Positions 36,277-45,777 of a DNA stretch of 64,000 nucleotides are shown here, piece after piece. Origin of the DNA: Streptomyces sp. SCUT-3 (GTDB lineage Bacteria; Actinomycetota; Actinomycetes; Streptomycetales; Streptomycetaceae); assembly GCF_014083985.1 (NCBI RefSeq), contig NZ_CP046907.1, forward strand, positions 4,378,501 through 4,442,500. The letters run 5' to 3'. Each line of letters opens with the position of its first letter. Position 1 is the stretch's first letter. A program made the position numbers and the translations under genes. The notes under the pieces are model-generated. The model had not been told where the DNA came from. It was given only the letters and a program-made list of their open reading frames with translations, and did not search any database.

Positions 36277-37347
36277 ATGAACGGCGAGAACACGCAGAAC
36301 ACGCAGAACACGGGGAGCGGGCGGGGCTCGGAGGGCGGCGCAGGGAGGATCCCGGCCGTCGAGCTCGGCACGGGCGGCCCGGAGGTGGGCGTCCAGGGGC
36401 TGGGCTGCATGGGGATGAGCGAGTTCTACGGGGACACCGACGTCCCCGAGGCGCGTGCCACCCTGGAGGCCGCCCTGGAGGCGGGGGTGACCCTGTTCGA
36501 CACCGCGGACATGTACGGCCGCGGCGCCAACGAGGAGTTCCTCGCCCCCTTCGTCCGGGCCCACCGCGACGAGATCACCCTGGCCACCAAGTTCGCGATC
36601 GTCCGCGGCGAGGACGGTGCCGTGCGCGGCGTCCGCAACGACCCCGCCCACATCCGCCGGGCCGTCGAGGGCAGCCTGCGGCGCCTGGGGACCGACGTCA
36701 TCGACCTCTACTACATGCACCGGCGCGACCCCGCGGTCCCCCTCGAGGAGTCGGTGGGCGCGATGGCCGAACTGGTGAGGCAGGGAAAGGTGCGGCACCT
36801 GGGCCTGTCCGAGGTGACCGGCGCCGAGCTGCGCGAGGCGCACGCCGTCCACCCGATCGCGGCCCTGCAGTCCGAATGGTCGCTGTTCAGCCGGGACGTG
36901 GAGCGCAGCGCGGTCCCGGCCGCCGCCGAACTGGGCGTGGCCCTCGTCCCCTACTCCCCGCTCGGCCGGGGCTTCCTGACCGGCTCCTTCACCGACGCGT
37001 CCCAGGACCTGGGGGAGACCGACTACCGCAGGCAGCACCCCCGCTTCACCGGGGACAACGCCCGCGCCAACGCGGCCCTGCTGGAACCGGTGCACAGGAT
37101 CGCCGGGGCCCACGGCGCCACCGCGGCCCAGGTCGCGCTGGCCTGGGTGCACCGGCGGGCCGAGGTGCACGGCCTGACCGTGGTGCCGATCCCCGGCACC
37201 CGCAAGCGCTCCCGGCTCGCGGAGAACCTCGCCGCGATCCGCCTGGAGCTGACCGCGGACGACCTCACGGCCCTGGACGCCGTCGCGGAGAGCGTCGCGG
37301 GGAACCGCTACCCGGACATGAGCGGCACCTCGGCAGCCCGCGAATGA
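36277..37347 (+). CDS. Aldo/keto reductase
   Basis: 356 aa. The TIM-barrel AKR catalytic tetrad is visible: Asp in LFDTADMYG, Tyr in the same motif, Lys in LATKF, and His in YYMHRRDP. The NADPH signature VPIPGTRKRSRLAENLAAI is near the C-terminus. It reduces aldehydes or ketones with NADPH. The N-terminal 28 residues (Asn/Thr/Gly-rich) are an unusual extension. It is co-transcribed with merR, fitting a carbonyl-stress response. Confidence 0.93.
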   Translation: MNGENTQNTQNTGSGRGSEGGAGRIPAVELGTGGPEVGVQGLGCMGMSEFYGDTDVPEARATLEAALEAGVTLFDTADMYGRGANEEFLAPFVRAHRDEITLATKFAIVRGEDGAVRGVRNDPAHIRRAVEGSLRRLGTDVIDLYYMHRRDPAVPLEESVGAMAELVRQGKVRHLGLSEVTGAELREAHAVHPIAALQSEWSLFSRDVERSAVPAAAELGVALVPYSPLGRGFLTGSFTDASQDLGETDYRRQHPRFTGDNARANAALLEPVHRIAGAHGATAAQVALAWVHRRAEVHGLTVVPIPGTRKRSRLAENLAAIRLELTADDLTALDAVAESVAGNRYPDMSGTSAARE

Positions 37348-37437
37348 CGCAGTGACCGCCCCGCGGGCGGCCGGCCCGGGCCGGGCACCCGGTGCGGGCC
37401 GGGGCACCGGCACCGGGCCGGGTCGGCGCGGGGGGTG

Positions 37438-38397
37438 TCAGAGCTCGGCCAGCAGCTGCGCCTTCTTCGTCGTGAACTCCTCGTCGGTGAGCAGCCCGGC
37501 GCCGCGCAGCTCGCCGAGGTGGCGGATCCGGTCGGCGATGTCGGCGGCGTCGCTCCTGTACCGGGCGCTGCCGGCCGCGGCGGGGAGGCCGGGCCCGCCG
37601 GCCCGGGCCGCGGACGCCGCGGGGTGCGAGGAGAGCGCGGCGTGCGCGGCGTGCGCGGAGTACGCGGAGTACGCGGAGGGTGCGGGCGCCGCGCCGCCCG
37701 CGGCCCGGGACGCGGCCAGGACCGCTGCGGCGAAGGGCAGCGAATCGTGCACCGCTCCGTGAACGAGCCCGAGGACCACCGCCGCGGGGTCCTCGGCCGG
37801 GTCGGCCGGCTGGCCGCCCTCGCGCAGCAGGAGGCGCAGGTGCCCCCCGGTGCCCCTCGGCGGGCGCCATTCCACGCCGGCCAGCCGCTCCACCGGGAAC
37901 GTCTGGTCCCCGGCCTTCCACTTCGCCGCGGAGGCCCCGGTCAGGGACCAGCGGAAGAACACCTCCCGGCCGTCGAAGGACGCCCTGCCGTCCCTGCCGC
38001 CGAACTGCAGCGGGACGGGGGGAGCGGGCAGCAGGAAACCACCGTTCCGCCCCCGCCCGGAGCCGGAGGCCGCTTCCCGCACCAGGCGGGCGCAGCGCTC
38101 GGCGAGCCCCTCCCGGTCGGCCGGCAGCACCAGCCGGTACGGGTCGGCCGAGTCCCTCAGCTGCCCGTCCGCCGCGTCCGTCAGCGGGTCCGTGCCCGGC
38201 CGCGGCCGGGCACGCAGGACCACCGTGCCGCGCCTGCCGCGGCCCGTCTCCACCGACGCCACGGCCTCGTACGGCAGCCGGCGTTCCCCCAGCACCTGAA
38301 GCAGTCTCGGCGTCCGCACACCCCGCTCGTAGCGGATGTGCACGGCATCCGTCCCGAACTCCCAGGTGGCGTGGACCCCCGTCAACACCTCGCCCAT
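37438..38397 (-). CDS. DUF4429/SHOCT domain protein
   Basis: 319 aa. Two DUF4429-like PH-type beta domains are seen (GEVLTGVHATWEFGTDAVHIRYERG near the start, and GRASFDGREVFFRW near residue 140). The C-terminal SHOCT motif is IADRIRHLGELRGAGLLTDEEFTTKKAQLLAEL. Between them is an Ala/Ser/Tyr-rich stretch (SAYSAYSAHAAHAA). These proteins are common in Streptomyces and of unknown function. It stands alone, convergent with the aldo/keto reductase. Confidence 0.85.
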   Translation of the reverse strand: MGEVLTGVHATWEFGTDAVHIRYERGVRTPRLLQVLGERRLPYEAVASVETGRGRRGTVVLRARPRPGTDPLTDAADGQLRDSADPYRLVLPADREGLAERCARLVREAASGSGRGRNGGFLLPAPPVPLQFGGRDGRASFDGREVFFRWSLTGASAAKWKAGDQTFPVERLAGVEWRPPRGTGGHLRLLLREGGQPADPAEDPAAVVLGLVHGAVHDSLPFAAAVLAASRAAGGAAPAPSAYSAYSAHAAHAALSSHPAASAARAGGPGLPAAAGSARYRSDAADIADRIRHLGELRGAGLLTDEEFTTKKAQLLAEL

Positions 38398-38479
38398 GGC
38401 CTCACATCGTAGGTGCGGGAGTCCCCGGGGGACCCCGGCGTGCGCAGGCCCGTCCGGAAGCGGCCAGTTCCGGTTGCGG

Positions 38480-39745
38480 TCAGGAACGGACCCTGGCGCC
38501 GGCGCCCCCCGCGGTGCGGTCGTTCCCCGCCGTGCACTCCACGGTCCCGTAGCGGCCCAGTGCTATCCGGGCGAAGTTCTCCAGGCTGCCGGTGCCCGGC
38601 GCGAAGTAACCGGAGTGCCCCCGGGCCCGTTCCGAGCCGACCACCCGTGCGCCGAAGGCGGGGGAGACCGGGTCGCCGCCGTGGCCCAGGCCGGCGAACT
38701 CCAGGTGCGGGACGTTCCCGATCCAGTCGTCCCGGTCCCGGGCCGCCCACACCCGGGCGCCGGTGCGCAGCTGCGCCGCGTTGTCCACCCGCATTCCCGG
38801 GCTGCCGGAGACCGCGATGTCGGTGACCCGACCGTCCAGCCGCGGCGCGGCGACCCCGCACACCACCGACCCGTAGCTGTGGCAGAACAGGGAGACCGGG
38901 GAACGGCCGGGGAGCGCGCCCAGCAGGCGCTCCAGCCGGACGGCGCCGCCGGCGGCCAGGGTGCCGGTGGCCGCGTCCACCCCCACGCCGAGGGGCGTGG
39001 TGTAGTCGGCCCAGGCGATGACCGCCACCTTCGCGCCGGGCTCGAGCCGCCGGGCCTCCCGGTAGAGGGAGCCGGCCATGCCCGAGGGGGCGGAGTACCG
39101 CCTGCGGGTGCGCTCGAAGGTGTCCAGGTCGGTGTCGGAGCCGGGGACGACCACCGAGACCCGGCGGGCGGTGGACAGGTCGCCGAAGACCTCGGCGGCC
39201 CGGCCGCGTCCGGCCGGGTCGAAGGCGAGGACCTGACGGCCGCCCTGCAGCAGGGACGCGTACCGGTGTGCGCGTCGTCCGGCCTCGTGCCGGCCCTGCA
39301 CGGTCAGCCGGGGGTCGCGCGCCCTCTCGCGGGCATCGGCCAGGGCCCGGGAGATCGCCGTCCGGTTGGCCCGGTAGCGCAGCCGCACCGGTGCGCCGTC
39401 GAGGTTGCCCACGACCAGGGGGTGGCGGTCGGCGAGCCGGACGGACTGCCGGGAACCGATGGCGGAGAAGAAACGGGCGATCGCCGTCGGAGCGGAGTCC
39501 GTGCGCGGCAGTTTGCGGGAGCCGACCGAACCGTGCAGCCAGGCGGCCAGGGCCGCCTTCCGCGGGTCGGGCGGACGTGCGTGCCGCTGGGAGGCGGTCC
39601 AGCCGCTGGTGGCCAGCAGGACGAAGACGATCAGCACGGCCAGCGCGGCTCTGCCCGGCGGGGCCGCGTCCTGCGCGAATGCGCGCAGCCAGTACCAACC
39701 GATTGCGTGGGGGGAGGAGCCGAATCGCTCGTCGAGAGGAGTCAC
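38480..39745 (-). CDS. Membrane-anchored or secreted alpha/beta hydrolase (DUF1023 type), paralog 1
   Basis: 421 aa. One hydrophobic segment near residues 32-48 (ALAVLIVFVLLATSG) serves as signal anchor. VVVPGSDTDLDTFERT, VAVIAWADYTTPLGVG, the nucleophile motif LFCHSYGSVVCG and the late RARGHSGYFAPGTGSLENFA define the DUF1023 hydrolase family, which has a Ser-Asp-His triad. The substrate is unknown. A close paralog lies at 41088-42374 on the same strand, with an acyltransferase between. Confidence 0.87.
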   Translation of the reverse strand: MTPLDERFGSSPHAIGWYWLRAFAQDAAPPGRAALAVLIVFVLLATSGWTASQRHARPPDPRKAALAAWLHGSVGSRKLPRTDSAPTAIARFFSAIGSRQSVRLADRHPLVVGNLDGAPVRLRYRANRTAISRALADARERARDPRLTVQGRHEAGRRAHRYASLLQGGRQVLAFDPAGRGRAAEVFGDLSTARRVSVVVPGSDTDLDTFERTRRRYSAPSGMAGSLYREARRLEPGAKVAVIAWADYTTPLGVGVDAATGTLAAGGAVRLERLLGALPGRSPVSLFCHSYGSVVCGVAAPRLDGRVTDIAVSGSPGMRVDNAAQLRTGARVWAARDRDDWIGNVPHLEFAGLGHGGDPVSPAFGARVVGSERARGHSGYFAPGTGSLENFARIALGRYGTVECTAGNDRTAGGAGARVRS

Positions 39746-39829
39746 CGGGGGTCACCCTAGGAGATCCCGTGGCCTGTCCGTGATCAAAGTGACGCAGGTC
39801 ACGGAGGAAACAGGTTTGAACGGCGAGGG

Positions 39830-41101
39830 TCATACGACGACGAATGCGTACACAGCGAATCCCGAGGTCAGGGCCGCGACGACCGCCCGGGCCCGCCGCG
39901 GCACGCCCGTCCACGGGGCCTCGAAACGCCGCACCCGTGAACCGACGGCGACCAGCACCCCGGCGAATACCGGCAGCCAGCACAGCCGTGCCGCAACCCA
40001 CCCGAGGGAATCGGGGGGAGCGGTCAGGCCGGGGACCGTGCCGAGGAGCCCGCCGGGGACGGCGACCGCCAGCATCGCGCTCTGGTGCCAGCACAGGACC
40101 GTCATCGCGGACAGGTTCAGCACCACGACCGGAGCCCACAGCCCGGGACGGCGCAGCCACCGGCCGATCCGGTCCCGCAGGAGGACCGCCGCGCCGCACT
40201 GCGCTCCGGCGAGGGCGATCACCAGCAGGGACGGGGGATGGGAGTTGGCGCGCGCAGCCCCCGGCACCCCCACCATGCTCGCGGGATAGCCGAAGGCCAC
40301 CAGCAGTACGGCGAACATGGCGACGCCGCCCGTCAGCAGCACCCATCCGCCCCGCCGGCCGATGCGGCCCCCGCCCCAGGCCACCCCCAGCTGGTAGGCG
40401 AACAACCAGCCGGGCACGAGGTTGACCAGCCCGGTCCAGGAGGGCACGGACTGTGCCCACGGACCGTAGCGGAGCAGGTCCACCACAGCGACGCACAGCA
40501 GCAGCGGGGCCGCGGTCCAGCCGCCCAGCCGGTCCGCCGCGGCCGCGCAGCAGGGGGTCAGGGCCGTCAGGACCAGGTAGATCCCGACGAACCACAGGGG
40601 CTGGACGACCAGCACCGCGGCCGTCCGCAGCGTGCCCGCGGGCACCCCGGCCGCATGGAGCACAGGCAGCAGCACCGCCCACGCCGCGGTGACTGCCAGA
40701 ACCGGCCGGCCGAGCCGGGCGACCCGGGCGCGCAGCCAGACGGACACCGGGACACCGCGCCCGGCGGCCCGGCGCAGCGACAGCACCGACGCGGCACCGC
40801 CCACGAGGAAGAAGATCCCGAGCATCTGCAGGAACCAGGAGGCCGGGGCGAGGAAGGGCATCGCGGACAGTGGACTGGCGTTGCGCAGGGAGCCGTCGGG
40901 GGCGAGGACGAGACCGCCCAGCAGCCAGTGGCCGGCGGGTACGGAGAGCAGGGCCAGGGCCCGCAGCCCGTCGAGCGCACGGTCGCGGTCGGGCGGAGTG
41001 CGCGCGTCGGTCCGTGCCGCCGCGTCGCCGAGCCGTCCGCGCAGCCCGCCGCGGGGGAGAGGACGGGGGCCGGGCGTGTTCCGGTGGTCAGGGGAGGTCA
41101 C
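39830..41101 (-). CDS. Membrane acyltransferase (acyltransferase 3 family)
   Basis: 423 aa. After a charged N-terminus, RALDGLRALALLSVPAGHWLLGG is the start of an acyltransferase 3 domain with its conserved His. About ten hydrophobic segments follow (for example PASWFLQMLGIFFLVGGAASVL and LLLTGGVAMFAVLLVAFGY). Such enzymes acylate exported sugars, lipids or peptides. The GTG at 41101 overlaps the upstream hydrolase end by 14 bases, so translation is probably coupled and the two work on the same product (inference). Confidence 0.85.
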   Translation of the reverse strand: MTSPDHRNTPGPRPLPRGGLRGRLGDAAARTDARTPPDRDRALDGLRALALLSVPAGHWLLGGLVLAPDGSLRNASPLSAMPFLAPASWFLQMLGIFFLVGGAASVLSLRRAAGRGVPVSVWLRARVARLGRPVLAVTAAWAVLLPVLHAAGVPAGTLRTAAVLVVQPLWFVGIYLVLTALTPCCAAAADRLGGWTAAPLLLCVAVVDLLRYGPWAQSVPSWTGLVNLVPGWLFAYQLGVAWGGGRIGRRGGWVLLTGGVAMFAVLLVAFGYPASMVGVPGAARANSHPPSLLVIALAGAQCGAAVLLRDRIGRWLRRPGLWAPVVVLNLSAMTVLCWHQSAMLAVAVPGGLLGTVPGLTAPPDSLGWVAARLCWLPVFAGVLVAVGSRVRRFEAPWTGVPRRARAVVAALTSGFAVYAFVVV

Positions 41102-42374
41102 GGCGGCACTCCGGATCGGTGTCGGCGCAGGCCACGTCGGACCAGCGGCCCAGGACGAGCGCGGTGAGGCTGGCCAGGGAGCCCGTGCCCGGGGCGAAGT
41201 AGCCGCTGTGCCCGCGGGCCCCGGCGGTGGACAGCCGCCGCGCGCCGAACGCCGGGTCGACGGGGTCGGTCCCGTGGCCCAGCCCGGCGAGGCTGACGTG
41301 GGGCACGTGCCGGATCCAGTCGTCGGGGGCGCGGCCGGCCCAGACGCGGGCGTCGGTGCGCAGCTCCTCGGCGGAGCCGGCGCCCGCGCCGGGACTGGCG
41401 AGGAGGACCAGGTCCGACGCCTCGTCCGGGGCGAGCGAGGACGCGGCCAGGCCGCACACCACCGAGCCGTAGCTGTGGCACAGCAGGGCCGGAGGCGCGG
41501 CCGGGGCGGTGGAGGCCGCCAGCCCCTCCAGGAACCGGTCCAGCCGGGGCGCACCCGCCCGGGCGAGGCGGGAGGAGGCCGCGTCCGGGCCCACCCCCAC
41601 CGGGGTGGTGTAGCCGGCCCAGACGACCACGGCGACCGGGACGCCCGGGGCCGTGCGGGCCGCCCGCCGGTACAGCGCCGCGGCCGCGGCAGCCGGCGTG
41701 CCGCCCTTGGTGCCCGGCCGGTCGTAGGTCGTCAGGTCGGTGTCCGACCCGGGGACGAGGACGGCGACGCGGCGCGCCTTCCCGAGGTCTCCGAGGACCT
41801 CGGCGACGGTGCCGCGCCCGCGGGGGTCGAAGGAGAGGATCTGCCGGCCGGGCCGGGCGAGCGCGAGATAGCGGGCGGCCTGCCCGGGCCGGCCGGCCGC
41901 CCGGGCGGCCCGCCCGGCGGCCTCCAGGGCCGCGCGGTTGGCCGCGTACCGCAGGGGAACGGGCGCACCGTCGAGGTTGCCGACGGTCGAGGGGTGCCGG
42001 GCGGCGAGGGCCCGCCGCCGGTCCGCGTCCAGTCCGGCGAAGAAGCGGGCGACCTCGCGGGCGGAGGCGGACGCGGGGTCGGGCAGCCGGCCGGAGGAGG
42101 TGTCCGCCCGCCAGGCGGCGGCGCCGGGGGCCGGGCCGGTGACGGGGGTCTGTGCGGACGCGGCGCTCCAGCCGACCGTGGTGCACACGGCGGACAGCAC
42201 GAGCCCGAGGGCGACCGCGGTGCGCCGCAGCCTCGCCCCCCGCCGCCTCTCGCGCGCCCCCGTCCGGATCCGGCGGCGCGGGAGCCTGCTTCGGCCGTCG
42301 GCGGTGTGCGGGCGGAGTGCGGTCCCGGTGGCGGCGGTCGGCCGGTGCGGGGCCTCGGTGGGGGCGGTCGGCAT
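41088..42374 (-). CDS. Secreted alpha/beta hydrolase (DUF1023 type), paralog 2
   Basis: 428 aa. An Arg-rich n-region and hydrophobic RRTAVALGLVLSAVCTTVGWSAASAQT near residues 50-75 form a signal peptide with an ASA cleavage site. VAVLVPGSDTDLTTYDRPG, VVVWAGYTTPVGVG, LLCHSYGSVVCGLAA and RGHSGYFAPGTGSL match paralog 1 closely. The ATG at 42374 has GAGGGAAG just upstream. The n-region is long for a signal peptide and an internal start is possible. It overlaps the acyltransferase gene. Confidence 0.87.
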   Translation of the reverse strand: MPTAPTEAPHRPTAATGTALRPHTADGRSRLPRRRIRTGARERRRGARLRRTAVALGLVLSAVCTTVGWSAASAQTPVTGPAPGAAAWRADTSSGRLPDPASASAREVARFFAGLDADRRRALAARHPSTVGNLDGAPVPLRYAANRAALEAAGRAARAAGRPGQAARYLALARPGRQILSFDPRGRGTVAEVLGDLGKARRVAVLVPGSDTDLTTYDRPGTKGGTPAAAAAALYRRAARTAPGVPVAVVVWAGYTTPVGVGPDAASSRLARAGAPRLDRFLEGLAASTAPAAPPALLCHSYGSVVCGLAASSLAPDEASDLVLLASPGAGAGSAEELRTDARVWAGRAPDDWIRHVPHVSLAGLGHGTDPVDPAFGARRLSTAGARGHSGYFAPGTGSLASLTALVLGRWSDVACADTDPECRRDLP

Positions 42375-42541
42375 CTTCCCTCGTTCCCTCGTCGGTGGGG
42401 CGGCGGAGGGAAAGGTAGGAAGGAGACGCACTGCGGCACGTCACACCGGGGAGCCAACTCCCCGGTGATACCGGAGTACGAGGTGACGCCGGAATGCGGG
42501 TCGGCGTCGGGATGCGGGTCGGCGCCCTGCCCGTGCCGTGG

Positions 42542-43234
42542 CTAGCGCCCCGCCCGTTCGCCGTCCCCGGGACGCACCAGGCCGCTCTCGTAGGCGCAGA
42601 TCACCGCCTGCGCCCGGTCCCGCAGGCCGAGCTTGGCCAGGATGCGGCCGATGTGCGTCTTCACGGTCTGCTCGGCCACGACCAGGGCGGAGGCGATCTC
42701 GGTGTTGGACAGCCCGCGGGCGACGAGTCCGAGCACCTCGGTCTCACGGGGGGTCAGGCCGTTGAGCCGGGTGGAGCGTTCGCGCCGCGGCACCGGGCGC
42801 TGCCGGGCGAACTCCTCGATCAGACGCCGGGTCACGGAGGGGGCGAGCAGTGCGTCGCCGGCCGCGGCGACGCGTACCGCCGAGATCAGGTCGGCCGGAG
42901 GGGCGTCCTTGAGCAGGAAGCCGCTGGCCCCGGCCCGCAGCGCCTCGTAGACGTAGTCGTCGATGTCGAAGGTGGTCAGCATCAGCACCTTCGGGCGGTG
43001 GGTGACGTGCGGCGGCGGGTCGAGGAGCCGGCGGGCGGCCTCCAGGCCGTCCATCTCCGGCATGCGGACGTCCATCAGCACCACGTCAGGAAGGGTGTGC
43101 CCGCACACCTCGACCGCCCGCAGGCCGTCGGGCGCCTCGCCGACGACGTCGATGTCCGGCTGGGCGGCCAGCAGCGCGGCGAACCCCGCCCGCACCATGG
43201 CCTGGTCGTCCACGACGATCACGCGGATGGTCAT
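42542..43234 (-). CDS. NarL/LuxR-type response regulator
   Basis: 230 aa. Receiver domain: RVIVVDDQAMVRAGFAALL, phospho-acceptor Asp in DVVLMDVRMPEMDG near residue 53, and Lys in SGFLLKDAPP. The C-terminal helix-turn-helix is LTPRETEVLGLVARGLSNTEIASALVVAEQTVKTHIGRIL. The ATG overlaps the kinase stop by 4 bases (ATGA), so it is the partner of the kinase just upstream. The targets are unknown; autoregulation or the neighbouring hydrolase operon are candidates. Confidence 0.95.
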   Translation of the reverse strand: MTIRVIVVDDQAMVRAGFAALLAAQPDIDVVGEAPDGLRAVEVCGHTLPDVVLMDVRMPEMDGLEAARRLLDPPPHVTHRPKVLMLTTFDIDDYVYEALRAGASGFLLKDAPPADLISAVRVAAAGDALLAPSVTRRLIEEFARQRPVPRRERSTRLNGLTPRETEVLGLVARGLSNTEIASALVVAEQTVKTHIGRILAKLGLRDRAQAVICAYESGLVRPGDGERAGR

Positions 43235-44634
43235 GAGGTGCTGACGTCCTCCCTGCCGGCGCCTTCGCCGGCTCCTGTAGCAGTGCCGTCGGCGCCTCCC
43301 GCGCCGTCGGTCCCCGGGTGCGCGGCGAGCGGCAGCGCCGCGGCTACCCGGAAGCCGCCCTCCGGCGTCGGACCCGTTTGCAGGGTCCCGCCGAGCAGCC
43401 GGACGCGCTCGCGCATGCCGACGAGCCCGTGCCCGGTCCCTTCCGCCCGCGGCTCCAGCGGTTCCCCGGGGGCGCCGGCGGCGTCGTTGACGACCTCGAT
43501 CCGCAGTTCCCGCTCGCCCGCCGGGCCGCGGGACGCGAGGCCGACCGTGACGAGGGCCCGGGCTCCCGGCGCGTGGCGGACCACGTTCGCCAGGGCCTCC
43601 TGCACGATCCGGTAGGCCGACAGGTCCACTGCAGGCGGAAGCCCCCGCACCTGTGCGCCCTCGAACGACAGCGTGGTCGGGACCCCGGCCCGGGAGACGG
43701 CGTCCACCAGGGGGAAGAGGCGGTCCACCCCCGGCTGCGGGGTGCGCTCGCCGCCGTTGTCCTCGCTGCGCAGCACCCCCAGCAGCCGCCGCATCTCGGT
43801 CAGCGACTCCCGGGCCGACGCGCCGATCGCGGTGAACTCCTCCAGCGCCTCCTCGGGGAGCCCCTCGATCCGGTACGGCGCGCTGTCCGCCCGGACGGTG
43901 ATCACCGACATGTGGTGGGCGACCACGTCGTGCAGCTCGCGGGCGATGCGCGTGCGCTCCTCCAGCAGGGTGCGCCGGGCGCGCTCGGCCTCGCTGATGC
44001 CCACCTGCTCGGTCAGCCGGCGCCGCGCCTCGCCCCGCTCCCGCAGCGCGCCCCCCAGCAGGAGGAGCACGCCGCCGAGGACGAAGACCAGCACGCTCGT
44101 GCTCGTGCCGGACCGGCCGGGGGCGATCAGGTCGAGTCCGAACCCCGCGGCCCCGGTCGTCAGCCAGACGGCGGTCAGGGTGCGCGCCCGTTCGCGCAGT
44201 GACAGGGCGGTCAGCAGGGCCAGGTAGCCGATGACCCCGGGAGGGGTCCACGGCCAGGCGCTCACGGAGTCCGAGGAGAGGAGGGAGGCGACGGCGCCGG
44301 CCAGATGGGCCGGGGCGACGATCCACCAGGCCTGCAGGGGCCGGGCGACGGCCAGGAGCAGCGGGGCGGTCTGCGCGGTGGCGAGCATGCCGGCCACCCC
44401 TCCGCCGACACCGTGGTCGTTCCCGAGGACCACCACGGTGACGGGCAGCAGCGAGGCGACCAGGGCCACCGCGACGACGTACGGCAGTGCGCGCTGCCAC
44501 GGCGCGGACGCGCCGGACAGCAGGGGAGCGGTGTCGGAGGAGGGCCGGGCGAGACTGCGCGCGAGGTCGCGGACGAGCGCGTACGGGCGCCGCGGGGGCG
44601 TACGCGGACCGCTCTCGGCATTCGGAGTGTTCAC
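43231..44634 (-). CDS. Two-component sensor histidine kinase (HPK7/DesK type)
   Basis: 467 aa. About five hydrophobic segments in residues 45-205 form the membrane sensor. The HisKA_3 box ERTRIARELHDVVAHHMSVI carries the phospho-His near residue 236, followed by an HATPase domain with VQEALANVVRHAPGA (N-box) and GTGHGLVGMRERVRLLGG (G-box). The C-terminus is a Gly/Ala tail. The GTG at 44634 is preferred; the longer ORF upstream is Arg/Pro-rich. TACGCT about 8 bases before it may be a -10. Confidence 0.93.
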   Translation of the reverse strand: MNTPNAESGPRTPPRRPYALVRDLARSLARPSSDTAPLLSGASAPWQRALPYVVAVALVASLLPVTVVVLGNDHGVGGGVAGMLATAQTAPLLLAVARPLQAWWIVAPAHLAGAVASLLSSDSVSAWPWTPPGVIGYLALLTALSLRERARTLTAVWLTTGAAGFGLDLIAPGRSGTSTSVLVFVLGGVLLLLGGALRERGEARRRLTEQVGISEAERARRTLLEERTRIARELHDVVAHHMSVITVRADSAPYRIEGLPEEALEEFTAIGASARESLTEMRRLLGVLRSEDNGGERTPQPGVDRLFPLVDAVSRAGVPTTLSFEGAQVRGLPPAVDLSAYRIVQEALANVVRHAPGARALVTVGLASRGPAGERELRIEVVNDAAGAPGEPLEPRAEGTGHGLVGMRERVRLLGGTLQTGPTPEGGFRVAAALPLAAHPGTDGAGGADGTATGAGEGAGREDVSTS

Positions 44635-44683
44635 CGTCGCCCAGCGTAGACGGCGGGTGCCGCGGGGGGAGTCGTACCAGGGT

Positions 44684-44695
44684 CGGGAACTCCCG
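44684..44695. promoter_or_regulatory. Inverted repeat upstream of the two-component operon
   Basis: CGGGA-AC-TCCCG (44684-44695), flanked by GTACC on both sides (44674 and 44699), lies 50 bases before the kinase start. It is a reasonable autoregulatory operator for a NarL-type regulator, but I know no matching consensus. Confidence 0.35.
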
Positions 44696-44933
44696 TAGTA
44701 CCGGGGTATGACGAGCCGCGCCGGTGCCGGCGAGGACCGGGTACCGGTGATGCGCGCGGACTCCGGCCGTACCCGCGGAGGCACGGCGGCCGGGCGTCAC
44801 CCTTCCGGCCCCAGGTGCCTCCCCGTACGGGTGAAGTGCGGGCCGCGCCCCTTGCTCCGGCTCTCCGGGGGCCGCAACGCTTGCCGGGCCGCCGGCTCAC
44901 GGGGGGCCGGCCCGCACGGGGGAGCCGTCGCCG

Positions 44934-45344
44934 ATGCGCCACGTCCTGACCATGACTCTGACCATGACCTCGGCCCTGGGCCTGGCCGCCCCGGCCCAGG
45001 TCCCGGCGTCCGCCGCCCCGGCCGCGCCCGCGGCCCGCCCGGCCGCCGCGGCCGAGCCGCACCAGGGGCGCTGCGCCCGCGGTGAACTGTGCCTGTGGAC
45101 CGGGGAGAACCACACCGGCCACCGGTACGCGTACGACCTGTCCACCGCCGACGTGGAGAGCTGCGTCCCGCTGCCGGGCCGGGCCGTCGCGAAGTCTCTC
45201 GCCAACCGCACGGGCCGCCCGGTCACCACCTACCAGTCGCGCGAGTGCGCCACCGAGGGCGACTTCGAGACCTATCCCGGCTCGGGCAACTGGACTCCCG
45301 AATCGCCCTACGCGGTGCGCGCGTTCCAGATCCAGCAGCACTGA
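44934..45344 (+). CDS. Secreted peptidase inhibitor I36-like protein
   Basis: 136 aa. A Sec signal peptide (MRHVLTMTLTMTSALGLAAPAQVPASAAP) is followed by an Ala/Pro stretch and a small beta domain with CARGELCLWTGENHTGHRYAYDLS, typical of the peptidase inhibitor I36 (SMPI-like) and beta/gamma-crystallin-like proteins of Streptomyces. Four cysteines could form two disulfides. GGGGGAG precedes the ATG. Inhibition of a metalloprotease is known for the founding member only; here it is inference. Confidence 0.82.
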   Translation: MRHVLTMTLTMTSALGLAAPAQVPASAAPAAPAARPAAAAEPHQGRCARGELCLWTGENHTGHRYAYDLSTADVESCVPLPGRAVAKSLANRTGRPVTTYQSRECATEGDFETYPGSGNWTPESPYAVRAFQIQQH

Positions 45345-45434
45345 CCGGCCGTCACGTCGGTACGCATGGATGTCCGGAGCCGGGGCAGTCGGAACTCACC
45401 GGCGCGAGCCGGTACACAAGCTCTGGAGGAGGAC

Positions 45435-45707
45435 ATGATGTCGGGTTTCGGGAACAGTGCGGGCAGATCGGGTTCCAACGCCGGGACGCTGGGCATCGCC
45501 TCGCTGGTGTGCGGGATCCTCGGGCTCTTCTTCCTGGGTATCGTCCTCGGTCCGCTGGCGATCGTCCTCGGATACCTGGGGCAGGGGAAGAGCTACCGCA
45601 ACACCGGCGCGATGCCCGCCTTCATCGGCATGATCCTCGGCATCGTTGTCACGGTGCTGTCCGTGGTCTGGCTGGCCACCTCCGCCGGCACCGGCCTGGT
45701 CGCCTGA
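45435..45707 (+). CDS. DUF4190 small membrane protein
   Basis: 90 aa. Two strongly hydrophobic segments, GTLGIASLVCGILGLFFLGIVLGPLAIVLGY and FIGMILGIVVTVLSVVWLAT, flank the short loop GQGKSYRNTGA, as in DUF4190 proteins. The function is unknown. GGAGGAGG at 45425-45432 precedes tandem ATGs at 45435 and 45438. Confidence 0.85.
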   Translation: MMSGFGNSAGRSGSNAGTLGIASLVCGILGLFFLGIVLGPLAIVLGYLGQGKSYRNTGAMPAFIGMILGIVVTVLSVVWLATSAGTGLVA

Positions 45708-45777
45708 ACCGCCGCCCCGGCGCGGTGACACCGCGCACCGGCGGAGCACGACGGCAACGACAACGGCAACCGCAACC

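Noticed and set aside
42490-42535. Repeat ATGCGGGTCGGCG, two copies after the response regulator
   Set aside because: Two imperfect copies in a spacer; no function suggested.
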